Below are positions 1 through 6,154 of a DNA stretch of 7,937 bases, piece after piece (position 1 is the first letter of the stretch; every line of letters starts with the position of its first letter). This stretch comes from UBA7236 sp964638865. GTDB lineage: Bacteria > Bacteroidota > Bacteroidia > Chitinophagales > BACL12. The stretch is from the NCBI GenBank assembly GCA_964638865.1, contig CAZXBG010000162.1, positions 1 to 7,937 of the forward strand, in the 5' to 3' direction. A model generated the notes under the pieces. The model worked only from the letters and a program-made list of their open reading frames with translations, had not been told where the DNA came from and did not search any database. The position numbers and the translations under genes are program-made.

Positions 1-385
1 AAAACAATACGTATAAGAGCGCGGGCCACCCAAATTCAAATTACAGTTTTTCAAAACGAAATGCAATGATTTTTGATACCGGTTTTTATAGAAGACTTTC
101 CTTGGAATAGAGGATTGTCCCCAACTTTTAATATTGACCCGGTTTAAGTCCCGAATGCACTTTTCAGTATGGAGCATTAGCCAACAGCAAGTGTGTGCTT
201 TGTGAAAAGGAATCTGAAGGAAGCTTTAAGCACACAGTTTGAGCTGACGAACAGAAACTGTATAGAAGGCGGAATGATAATGGTGATGTTGCTAAAGAAA
301 CAAAAGCCCAATTATTGTATGGATTATAATTACTTAAATACAGCAGCTACATGAACGGGAAGCTGATACTCTTACCTTGAGAGAA
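1..385. other. non-coding or degenerate region, no supported gene
   Basis: No frame here is long enough, or gene-like enough, to call on either strand. A plus frame enters from the left edge and runs without stops from 3 to a TAG at 108-110. It could be the last 35 codons of a gene outside the window, but I do not recognise the peptide. Around 190-330 another plus frame reads a short Cys-x-x-Cys peptide (KCVLCEKE), but it is broken by TGA and TAA stops, so at best it is decayed coding sequence. What can be seen is two overlapping inverted repeats (192-261, listed separately). The base composition is locally more GC-rich than in the neighbouring genes (for example 18-31), which fits a scar of a lost element but does not prove one. 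Confidence 0.5.
192..261. repeat. two overlapping, mutually exclusive inverted repeats
   Basis: A perfect 9-bp inverted repeat, tgtgtgctt (192-200) and aagcacaca (228-236), encloses a 27-base loop. A second perfect 7-bp inverted repeat, acagttt (234-240) and aaactgt (255-261), encloses a 14-base loop. The arms share bases 234-236, so both full stems cannot form at once in one RNA. No U-tract follows on either strand, and no gene starts close downstream on the plus strand, so this is not a plain terminator or leader. It may be chance or a remnant of a mobile-element end. Confidence 0.35.
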
Positions 386-386
386 G

Positions 387-490
387 ACCTGACAGGTTTC
401 CAAAACCTGTTAGGTTGAGATGCTGAAACCTGTTAGCTCGAAATTCTCAAACCTATGAGGACTTCAGTCTTGGGAATAACCTGTGAGGTC
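387..490. repeat. cluster of Bacteroidota-type 'aacctgt(t/g)aggt' repeats
   Basis: The core motif recurs four or five times. Positions 387-399 and 403-415 form a near-perfect 13-bp inverted repeat (acctgacaggttt / aaacctgttaggt, one G-T-compatible mismatch) around a 3-base loop. Further copies lie at 426-436 (aaacctgttag), 449-463 (aaacctatgaggact, degenerate) and 478-490 (aacctgtgaggtc). From general knowledge, motifs of this type are common dispersed intergenic repeats in Bacteroidota genomes. Their function is not established. The copies here are diverged, which suggests old insertions rather than recent spread. Confidence 0.7.
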
Positions 491-533
491 ATTGATGTCT
501 GATTAGGGTTTATGGAGAAATATTATCTCGCAT

Positions 534-566
534 AAAAAAACCTCCCTGAATAAATCAAGGAGGTTT
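534..566 (-). terminator. rho-independent terminator of the PKD/T9SS gene
   Basis: Read on the minus strand, a stem formed by 555-566 and 538-549 (core arms aaacctcc / ggaggttt, one internal mismatch, 5-base loop) is followed directly by a run of T residues (the A-run at 534-540 on the plus strand). It begins 21 bases beyond the TAA at 587-589 of the minus-strand gene. The GC-containing stem, short loop and U-tract make this a textbook intrinsic terminator. It should isolate the gene from whatever lies to the left. Confidence 0.9.
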
Positions 567-586
567 AAAATCACTTTATTTATAAT

Positions 587-2179
587 TTATTCTACAACAA
601 AATTTCTGATAGTAGCCTGTGCTCCATTGGAAATTTTTGCCATGTAAACACCTGCTGGATATGCACTGATATCGATAGCAGTATTGAAAATAGTACCAAT
701 TCCGGTATTTTGGGAATATAGTACTTGTCCTGCCATATTCACAATGGAAACTATTGCGTCTTGAGCATCGCCAAAGGTCAAACTTAAATTTAATACGTCA
801 TCCGCCGGATTCGGGAAAATGTTGATTGAAGTCAGGTTTTCGATATTATCTACACCAACACAAATGTCAGCGGTAACATTTTTACAATAATCGTATGCCG
901 ATCCACCATAATCTACTGCCAAACAAACTTCGTAGGTGCCGGGCATAGGATAGATATGAACAGGATTGCGTTCTGTGCTCACTGCACCGTCGCCAAATTC
1001 CCAATAATAGGTTGCATCATCCGGTACTGCCGCGAAATTGGAAAGATCAGTAAAGTTCTTTTGTAAACTAATGCAAGGAGATGGCGTTGTGGCTAAGAAA
1101 TTTACTCCCTTTGGTGCTACATACCAATCGATATAGGCGTGTTCCCATGCAAACAGATCTGTATATGCCAATGTGCTCACATAAAATCCGTTCCAGCCAG
1201 TGGCAGAAATGTTGTAACGCACATCAGAACTTGCAAAACCATCCTGATTATCAGAATATTCAGACCAGGAAACCGGTGCACTTTCTAAAAGTTCCTCATT
1301 ACATAATAACCAAAAACGGTTCAAAGGATTTTCGATCAAAAACGGAGGGTCTGTGAAATCCAAAAGGGTATCACCAATTTCGTAAGGTTGACCCGGAATA
1401 TATTGGAAAGCTACACCCACGAAATGGTCAGGTGAATTTTTATTGATCGTAAGATCAAGAGGAATGGTAACAGATGCAATATTAAAACTGGCTGTATCTT
1501 CGTTATCCATCAGGAAGGTATACTCAGTATAAGTTCCGTTTGGTTTGTTGTCCTGATATTTATATTTGGTAAGGAATAGGCTGATATCAATACCTTCGTC
1601 AAAATCGCCATTTGCATCATTGTCGATGTAGTATCCTTCCTGATATACGCTGGAATTCGGTGCAAAAACATAAACTTTCAGGGTATCAGTATAGGAGTCA
1701 TTAAACCTGTCGTAAAAATAATAGAAACGAACAGAGTCAATATCAAATGCGTGATCTTCATTGAACCAATCATCAGCATCACCGATAACGGTAAAATTAT
1801 CATCCACAAAATCAGATACATAATCTGAAATCGGATCAAAAATATGCGAATATCCATGTCCGTACCAATAAAAATCCTCACCTGTTCCGGTTACAACATA
1901 GGTTGTAGAATCAGGCCAAAGTGGCACTGAGGCAAGATTTTCAAGTGTCCAGCCATTTAAAGCATAGTCAACGGCGTCGGAGTAATTTACCCAATAATAG
2001 TTAAGTGCACGTTCGCCGGCGGTTGAGGCTGGTTTAGTAACATCAAATTTGGTAGCTGTTTTGGCATTCGGAACTTGTGTGTTGCCATATTTAGCATCAG
2101 TTTGATAATTTAGAGGAGCTTGTGCATTAATGGAAGCTGCAATTATCAAAAATGTAATAAGTAAAAGATTTTTTTTCAT
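587..2179 (-). CDS. secreted PKD-domain protein with T9SS C-terminal sorting domain
   Basis: This 530-residue protein has a Sec signal peptide (about 1-20: Lys-Lys start, Leu/Ile-rich core, Ala-x-Ala-like cleavage site before Gln20). Residues 21-365 are a large acidic, Tyr/Trp/Asp-rich region that I cannot assign. They include a calcium-loop-like pattern, D186-x-D188-x-N190-G-D192. A PKD domain covers about 366-440, with the hallmark WEFGDG at 393-398 and GTYEVCLAV at 414-422. The last 80 residues match a type A T9SS sorting domain: FPNPADD at 455, MAGQ at 482-485, YPAGVY at 507-512 and a basic-hydrophobic end. Such proteins cross the inner membrane by Sec and the outer membrane by T9SS, then are released or anchored to surface lipopolysaccharide. 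No catalytic signature is visible, so an adhesin, binding or matrix role is only a guess. The ATG start is supported by the signal peptide and by an AAAGGAAAG purine stretch just upstream. The gene stands alone, with its own -7 motif and a strong terminator. Confidence 0.92.
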   Translation of the reverse strand: MKKNLLLITFLIIAASINAQAPLNYQTDAKYGNTQVPNAKTATKFDVTKPASTAGERALNYYWVNYSDAVDYALNGWTLENLASVPLWPDSTTYVVTGTGEDFYWYGHGYSHIFDPISDYVSDFVDDNFTVIGDADDWFNEDHAFDIDSVRFYYFYDRFNDSYTDTLKVYVFAPNSSVYQEGYYIDNDANGDFDEGIDISLFLTKYKYQDNKPNGTYTEYTFLMDNEDTASFNIASVTIPLDLTINKNSPDHFVGVAFQYIPGQPYEIGDTLLDFTDPPFLIENPLNRFWLLCNEELLESAPVSWSEYSDNQDGFASSDVRYNISATGWNGFYVSTLAYTDLFAWEHAYIDWYVAPKGVNFLATTPSPCISLQKNFTDLSNFAAVPDDATYYWEFGDGAVSTERNPVHIYPMPGTYEVCLAVDYGGSAYDYCKNVTADICVGVDNIENLTSINIFPNPADDVLNLSLTFGDAQDAIVSIVNMAGQVLYSQNTGIGTIFNTAIDISAYPAGVYMAKISNGAQATIRNFVVE

Positions 2180-2209
2180 AACTTTCCTTTTTCAAGATTT
2201 ATTTCTTTA

Positions 2210-2217
2210 CAAATATA
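2210..2217 (-). promoter_or_regulatory. Bacteroidota -7 promoter element for the PKD/T9SS gene
   Basis: The minus strand reads TATATTTG, an exact match to the Bacteroidota sigma-ABfr -7 consensus TAnnTTTG, 30 bases before the ATG. Transcription would start near 2203 and leave a leader of about 24 bases that includes the purine-rich ribosome site. I see no good -33 TTG at the expected distance, so the call rests on the -7 box and position alone. Confidence 0.5.
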
Positions 2218-2274
2218 CAAATTCCATTTGAAATTTAGTCATTTCAGTGTCAGTTAACAACAGTTTTGTTTTAC

Positions 2275-2844
2275 TTAACTATCCTTAAGAAAACATGTTC
2301 TGCACCTGGCTTCATACTCTTCCTTTTCTCCTAAAAGAACTTGGGCATTATTGTTAACTTTTCTGTAGGAACGAGAAGCAATATTTCCGCATTGCATACA
2401 AATAGCATGCACTTTTGTTATATAATCAGCAATTGCGAGCAGATCGGGCATGGGCCCGAAGGGTTTGCCGCGAAAATCCATATCCAACCCTGCTACTATT
2501 ACTCTGGTGCCTCGCACTGCAATTTGTTCACATACCTCAACAATCCCGTTATCGAAAAACTGAGCTTCATCTATACCAATAACATCTACACCTTCACTCA
2601 GTAAAAGAATATTAAGGGAATTGTTAACCGGAGTTGATACAATAAATTTTTCATCATGAGAAACAACATTTTGTTCATCATAGCGGGTATCGATGGCAGG
2701 TTTAAATATTTCCACCTTCAAATTAGCTATACGAGCGCGCTTCAGACGGCGAATCAGCTCTTCCGTTTTGCCGGAAAACATCGATCCGCAAATTACTTCT
2801 ATCCAACCAAGGCGTTCTCCTTTCAGATGAGGTTCAATAAACAT
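2275..2844 (-). CDS. tdk: thymidine kinase (type II, TK1-like)
   Basis: This cytoplasmic enzyme uses ATP to phosphorylate thymidine (and deoxyuridine) to dTMP in pyrimidine salvage. The 189-residue length is normal for the family. It has a Walker A loop, GSMFSGKT, at 20-27. The DEAQFF motif at 92-97 places the expected catalytic Glu at 93. The conserved LDMDFRGKPFGPM segment is at 120-132. A structural zinc site is seen as paired cysteines CMQC (149-152) and CRTC (181-184), with the lasso-loop region (SRSYRK) between them. The start fits Bacteroidota homologues, which carry a similar short extension before the GWIEVICG strand. The gene lies 95 bases upstream of the PKD/T9SS gene on the same strand, but that gene has its own likely promoter and an unrelated role. 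The upstream side is a compact divergent region shared with the 2912 gene. No terminator hairpin is obvious in 2180-2274. All key residues are present, so the enzyme should be active. Confidence 0.97.
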   Translation of the reverse strand: MFIEPHLKGERLGWIEVICGSMFSGKTEELIRRLKRARIANLKVEIFKPAIDTRYDEQNVVSHDEKFIVSTPVNNSLNILLLSEGVDVIGIDEAQFFDNGIVEVCEQIAVRGTRVIVAGLDMDFRGKPFGPMPDLLAIADYITKVHAICMQCGNIASRSYRKVNNNAQVLLGEKEEYEARCRTCFLKDS

Positions 2845-2851
2845 AATTTTG

Positions 2852-2866
2852 CAAATATTATTTTTG
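2852..2866. promoter_or_regulatory. compact divergent promoter region between tdk and the 2912 gene
   Basis: On the plus strand 2859-2866 reads TATTTTTG, an exact TAnnTTTG -7 box that would serve the gene at 2912 with a leader of about 40 bases. On the minus strand 2852-2859 reads AATATTTG, one mismatch from the same consensus, 7 bases before the tdk ATG, which would give an almost leaderless transcript. The boxes meet at base 2859. No convincing -33 elements are visible. The plus box is the better supported of the two. Confidence 0.35.
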
Positions 2867-2911
2867 GTACGAAAATACGTTTACAAGTTGGTTAAAACTA
2901 CATAATTAAAA

Positions 2912-3658
2912 ATGGATACTAAAATCACAGAAATTGAAATACTGATCGACAAGTTGAACTTACTTTTCAATTCAGTAAAAAGCGACGGACACCTTGATAA
3001 GTTTGAGATCGAATTGTTGAAAAAATATGTGCGTCAACTGCAAGAAAAAATCGACTCCATAAGTGATGGAACAAAACAGGAAAAAAAACCGGAAGTAAAT
3101 GTTGTCCCGGTGGTCCCAATTGAGCCGATCATACCAAAAGTATTGCCTGAGGAAATAGCACCTCCCGTGATAGTTGAAGAAGAAAAACGGGAAAAGGAAA
3201 ATATCGTAGCTACTGATAAAATAATACATCCTGAAAAAGAAACCCCTAAGGTTATTGTAAATCCCTATGCAGAAATCAAAAAAGAAGAAATTAAACCAAT
3301 AGAAGAGGAACAAAAAAAACCTATTCATAAATTAAAGGAAAATGCAGAAGAGGAATTGAATAAGGCGCTTAATAACAAATTATCCAGCAATAAAAAGACC
3401 TTAGCTGAAAGGATTCACTCTCATAAAGCAAAAGAGATCACTAGTGTTATTGACCTCAACGACAAATTATTTTTTATTAAAGAATTGTTTAAGGGCGATG
3501 CAAGTGGTTATTCAGTTGTACTCAAAAAAATAAACGGTATGAATTCTTTTGAAGAAGTAAAAAAATATATTCAAAATGAATTATCCACCCAATATAATTT
3601 CTCAGAAAAAGAATCAGTGGAAAGATTTTTAGAAGTGGTGAAGTTGAAATTCGAATAA
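2912..3658 (+). CDS. uncharacterised protein with helical N terminus, charged linker and C-terminal domain
   Basis: I do not recognise a characterised family for this 248-residue protein. It has no signal peptide or membrane segment, so it is probably cytoplasmic. Residues 1-52 are heptad-like and charged and look like a helical hairpin or coiled coil. Residues 55-140 are a low-complexity linker rich in Pro, Glu, Lys and Val (runs such as VVPVVPIEPIIP) and are probably disordered. Residues 160-248 look like a small folded helical domain (LNDKLFFIKELFKGD at 182-196, then FEEVKKYI and a final VERFLEVVKLKF). From memory, similar LNDK-F-FI-ELF-GD tails occur in unnamed Bacteroidota proteins, but I cannot verify this. 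The ATG is preceded by an A-rich leader without Shine-Dalgarno, normal for the phylum. The gene is divergent from tdk, and repeats begin immediately after its TAA. A scaffold or adaptor role would suit the architecture, but that is speculation. Confidence 0.85.
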   Translation: MDTKITEIEILIDKLNLLFNSVKSDGHLDKFEIELLKKYVRQLQEKIDSISDGTKQEKKPEVNVVPVVPIEPIIPKVLPEEIAPPVIVEEEKREKENIVATDKIIHPEKETPKVIVNPYAEIKKEEIKPIEEEQKKPIHKLKENAEEELNKALNNKLSSNKKTLAERIHSHKAKEITSVIDLNDKLFFIKELFKGDASGYSVVLKKINGMNSFEEVKKYIQNELSTQYNFSEKESVERFLEVVKLKFE

Positions 3659-3773
3659 TGAGAAATGAGTGGTGAGTGATGAGTTGGTGAGTGGTGAGTT
3701 GGTGAGTAAGGAGTAATGAGTTTACTCCAACTTCACTAAAAATATTTACTCCTGACTAATGACTCTTGACTAT
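3659..3773. repeat. degenerate 'ggtgagt' tandem repeat with inverted counterpart
   Basis: Immediately after the stop of the preceding gene, GGTGAGT occurs at 3671-3677, 3686-3692, 3693-3699 and 3701-3707. The 12-mer gagttggtgagt repeats exactly at 3681-3692 and 3696-3707, a 15-base period. A perfect 7-bp hairpin, ggagtaa (3710-3716) / ttactcc (3722-3728), with a 5-base loop follows. The octamer tttactcc recurs at 3721-3728 and 3745-3752. Positions 3748-3773 then hold the same word family on the other strand (actcctgact, atgactcttgact). No U-tract follows the hairpin, so it is not a classical terminator. Filler of this kind is common between Bacteroidota genes, and its role is unknown. Confidence 0.7.
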
Positions 3774-4018
3774 TTGGTGAGTGGGCCGTGGCAGCAGGGA
3801 ATTGGTAAAATGCTCTCAGTGAAGATTTCAGTAACATTTTAGGTTATGAGTAATGCCCGCCCGGATGACCCCGGTCGGACGGGAGTTATATGTATAAATT
3901 TAAAGGTTGATTCTTTACTCACGATTCACGAAATTATCAATTAAATCTGTAAACTGGGCTCAAATTATTGCCTAGATTGACAATTGGAAATCGAAAATTG
4001 AAAATAAATCGCCCGTGT
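3774..4018. other. intergenic region with a GC-rich hairpin, no gene
   Basis: No open frame of note is present. The region contains one more 'ggtgagtgg' word (3776-3784). It also contains a GC-rich imperfect inverted repeat, cccgcccg (3856-3863) / cggacggg (3876-3883), with one mismatch and a 12-base loop, standing out in otherwise AT-rich DNA. The arm gaaaattgaaaat (3993-4005) pairs with the repeat at the end of waaA (4028-4040). With 3659-3773 this fills the gap between two convergent genes, so a two-way terminator would be expected. None with a clear U-tract is visible. Confidence 0.55.
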
Positions 4019-4072
4019 CCATTCTCCATTTTCAATTCTCCATTCTCCATTCTTCCATCTCCATTCCCAATT
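3993..4072. repeat. 'attctccatt' repeat tract running into the end of waaA
   Basis: Positions 4019-4072 are built from imperfect units such as ccattctccatt and ttcaattctcc. The word ccatt recurs at least five times. The arm at 3993-4005 is the inverse of 4028-4040 (12 of 13 bases), so a hairpin with a 22-base loop spans the waaA stop codon (4032-4034). This repeat type is a familiar intergenic filler of Bacteroidota genomes. Its position means roughly the last eleven to thirteen waaA codons are repeat-derived. Confidence 0.7.
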
Positions 4073-5381
4073 GTTTCTCCATTGCAGTAACTATTTGTTG
4101 TGTTCCTCCAAGGTGCAATTGAACATATTCTTCGGCCTCGCTTGCTGCACCTTCATAAATAAATTGAAATTGATTCATCAGGTTTATCCTGTTCAATAAT
4201 TCATTGTAATCGCGAACATCGAAGGCGGCATTTCTATTGGTTAATTCTATAGCCTCGTTGAATTTTTTAAATTTCGGTCCGAATATCACAGGTTTTCCAT
4301 ACACAGCAGCTTCCAAGCAATTATGTATACCTGCATTAAATCCGCCGCCAATGTAATTTAGGTCGCTATATTGATACAGAGATGATAACATTCCGATATT
4401 GTCGATAATTAATACCCTTTTTCCGATAAGATCGGCTTCAGTAGCTTTATTTAATTCGGAATAAATGAGAGAAAATTTTGCGAATATTTTTTTTGTTTTA
4501 CGCATATATTTTTTCTCAATATTATGCGGAACAATAATGATCTTAAAATTTACAAATACCAGGGATTTATAAAAAGCCTTTGCAAGTAATCTTTCATCCT
4601 TTGGCCAGGTGCTTCCGGCAATTATTACATTGTGATCTTTCACGAAGGTGGAAATTTCGGGAAAATTTTTCTTGTTTTCTGCAATGGTTTTAACCCGATC
4701 AAAACGTGTATCAAAACATATTTCCGCAGTTGTTATTTTAATATTTTGCAATAGGGTTAAAGAATTTTCATTTTGCACGAAAATGCGCGTATATTTTTTT
4801 AATGCAGTTTTGAAAATTGGGGCATACCACTTAAAAAACAATTGATTTTTTCTGAATATACCCGAAATGAGAAATAGGGGAATTTGTTTTTTATGCAGGG
4901 CGTTAATATGATGTATCCAAAATTCATATTTCACAAATATTGCAATATCGGGTTTTACAATAGAAATAAATTTTTCAGCATTTGCTTTGGTATCAGCCGG
5001 TAAATAACAAACATAATCGGCAAAGGGATAATTTTTTTGATTTTCATATCCTGATGGCGAAAAAAATGTCAGCAATATTTTAATATCAGGGTATTTGGAC
5101 TTTAAAGATTCCATTACCGTTCTTCCTTGTTCGAATTCACCAAGAGAGGCACAATGTATCCAAACTGTTTTTTTATTATTATCCTGAAATTGCAGTTTTA
5201 AATTTTCAAATAAATTTTTTCTCCCACTTACCCAAAGCGATGCCTTTTTATTAAATAAAGATGCAATTTTTATTAAGGTATGATAACATCCGACAATAAT
5301 GGAATAATAAAATTGCTGAAATAGAAACATGGATGCTCCAAACACTATCACAAGCACAAAAACAATAGCAACTTCTTTCAT
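4032..5381 (-). CDS. waaA: 3-deoxy-D-manno-octulosonic acid (Kdo) transferase
   Basis: WaaA (KdtA), a GT30 glycosyltransferase on the cytoplasmic face of the inner membrane, moves Kdo from CMP-Kdo onto lipid IVA, the first core step of lipopolysaccharide synthesis. From the ATG at 5381 the protein has 449 residues. It has a hydrophobic N terminus (about 2-40), then WIHCASLGEFEQGR (74-87), whose Glu82 corresponds to the catalytic base known in the family. GSTWPKDE (256-263) and GGGFNAGIHNCLEAA (345-359), followed by GKPVIFGP, form the nucleotide-sugar-binding C-terminal half. The longest frame begins at a TTG (5417) inside the upstream gene. I prefer the ATG at 5381, one base after that gene's stop. 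Met18 (5330) is also possible, since family members often begin near the single membrane segment before IASLFNKKASLW. The coupling indicates an operon with the barrel gene. The last residues (GMEMEEWRMEN) are encoded by intergenic-type repeats. Whether one or more Kdo residues are added cannot be read from sequence. Confidence 0.95.
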   Translation of the reverse strand: MKEVAIVFVLVIVFGASMFLFQQFYYSIIVGCYHTLIKIASLFNKKASLWVSGRKNLFENLKLQFQDNNKKTVWIHCASLGEFEQGRTVMESLKSKYPDIKILLTFFSPSGYENQKNYPFADYVCYLPADTKANAEKFISIVKPDIAIFVKYEFWIHHINALHKKQIPLFLISGIFRKNQLFFKWYAPIFKTALKKYTRIFVQNENSLTLLQNIKITTAEICFDTRFDRVKTIAENKKNFPEISTFVKDHNVIIAGSTWPKDERLLAKAFYKSLVFVNFKIIIVPHNIEKKYMRKTKKIFAKFSLIYSELNKATEADLIGKRVLIIDNIGMLSSLYQYSDLNYIGGGFNAGIHNCLEAAVYGKPVIFGPKFKKFNEAIELTNRNAAFDVRDYNELLNRINLMNQFQFIYEGAASEAEEYVQLHLGGTQQIVTAMEKQLGMEMEEWRMEN

Positions 5382-5382
5382 A

Positions 5383-6135
5383 TTAATTTGAATAAAATTT
5401 ACGGGTGGGTTGTTCAAATATTGGCAGGTTCCAACTTATTTTCAGATTAACTATCATGTCGAGTCTGGTGTCTTTATCTCTTACCTGCGTATCATAATTG
5501 ATGGATCTTCTGTTTTGTGTAATTCCTTCGGTTACCTCAATTCCGGCGCGAAAATTCACAAAATATTTATTGCTGAACAAATAATATCCTATATATTGGT
5601 TGAATGCGAGGCCATTGGTGAGCCTATCGTATCCTTTTTTATATTCTTCTGATAGCTGCGGCACTGCAGTTTCATCTATATAGATCCAGATATTGTGTTG
5701 CAGAAAACCGATTCCTCCCATAAAAGTAACCCCGGAGTTAGGGTTTATGCTTAAAAGCCTGGTGATCTTGCCAACCTGAAGGGATGCTGTAAATCCACTC
5801 TCCCAAAGAATGGGATCATACTGAAGTCCATCAGTACCAACAATATAACCCTCCTCATTCTTTAAATTATTCAAAATTGTATCCTCTCTCACCGCACTTC
5901 CATAGATAAAAGCTCCACTTACGCTATATAACCAGTTTTTGTTCGTTTTGTATTGATAACCGCCCCCAACAATGGCATGCGGGCCAAAACGATCGGCAAG
6001 ATCAGCGGCCGGAAGCCCCACACCGAGATCTATTGTAATAATATTTGCTGAAACACAGCTATCATTCAAATTTATTTGTGCAGTCAGTAAGGCGACGGAA
6101 CAAACTATCAAAAGAGTAAAAAAAATATATTTCAT
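5383..6135 (-). CDS. outer-membrane beta-barrel family protein
   Basis: From the ATG at 6135 this is a 250-residue protein with a signal peptide (about 1-20, Leu/Ile/Val core ending LLTAQ). Alternating aromatic and polar strands follow (GGGYQYKTNKNWLYSVSGA at 57-75, VGKITRLLSI at 121-130, MGGIGFLQHNIWIYI at 139-153, YFVNFRAGIEV at 191-201, LDMIVNLKISWNLPI at 225-239), typical of a small porin-like barrel. The longer frame starts with a GTG at 6186, but the signal peptide and a -7 box between the two starts favour the ATG. It precedes waaA with one base between stop and start, so the two are almost surely cotranscribed. That suggests an envelope role, but no specific function can be assigned. 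I recall similar unnamed proteins in other Bacteroidota, conserved around NPNSG and LQH, but cannot check this here. The tail does not end in the usual terminal Phe and instead runs on as a short basic peptide (PTRKFYSN). Confidence 0.85.
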   Translation of the reverse strand: MKYIFFTLLIVCSVALLTAQINLNDSCVSANIITIDLGVGLPAADLADRFGPHAIVGGGYQYKTNKNWLYSVSGAFIYGSAVREDTILNNLKNEEGYIVGTDGLQYDPILWESGFTASLQVGKITRLLSINPNSGVTFMGGIGFLQHNIWIYIDETAVPQLSEEYKKGYDRLTNGLAFNQYIGYYLFSNKYFVNFRAGIEVTEGITQNRRSINYDTQVRDKDTRLDMIVNLKISWNLPIFEQPTRKFYSN

Positions 6136-6146
6136 GTTAAGAGGCT

Positions 6147-6154
6147 CAAAATTA
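6147..6154 (-). promoter_or_regulatory. -7 element for the barrel-waaA operon
   Basis: The minus strand reads TAATTTTG, an exact TAnnTTTG match, ending 11 bases before the ATG at 6135. Transcription would begin near 6141, so the leader would be only about 5 bases and the message nearly leaderless. The box lies inside the longer GTG-initiated frame, which supports the downstream ATG. No clear -33 TTG is visible at the usual spacing. Confidence 0.4.

Noticed and set aside
1081..1356. Plus-strand 91-codon open frame inside the PKD/T9SS gene
   Set aside because: It lies antisense to a well-supported gene, has no recognisable domain or start signal, and its composition follows from the opposite strand.
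2256..2270. Possible tdk terminator, aacaa / ttgtt hairpin
   Set aside because: The stem has only 5 AT-rich pairs and no convincing T-run follows on the minus strand.
2972..3328. Minus-strand 118-codon frame rich in Phe and Tyr opposite the 2912 gene
   Set aside because: It is the reverse reading of the Lys/Glu-rich linker codons, which automatically gives Phe-rich peptide. It is not an independent gene.
3659..4072. CRISPR-like array
   Set aside because: The repeats are short, degenerate, contiguous or overlapping, and lack regular unique spacers. No cas gene is present.
5382..5417. waaA start at a TTG overlapping the barrel gene
   Set aside because: The codon is weak and lies inside the upstream coding sequence, while an ATG lies one base after the upstream stop.
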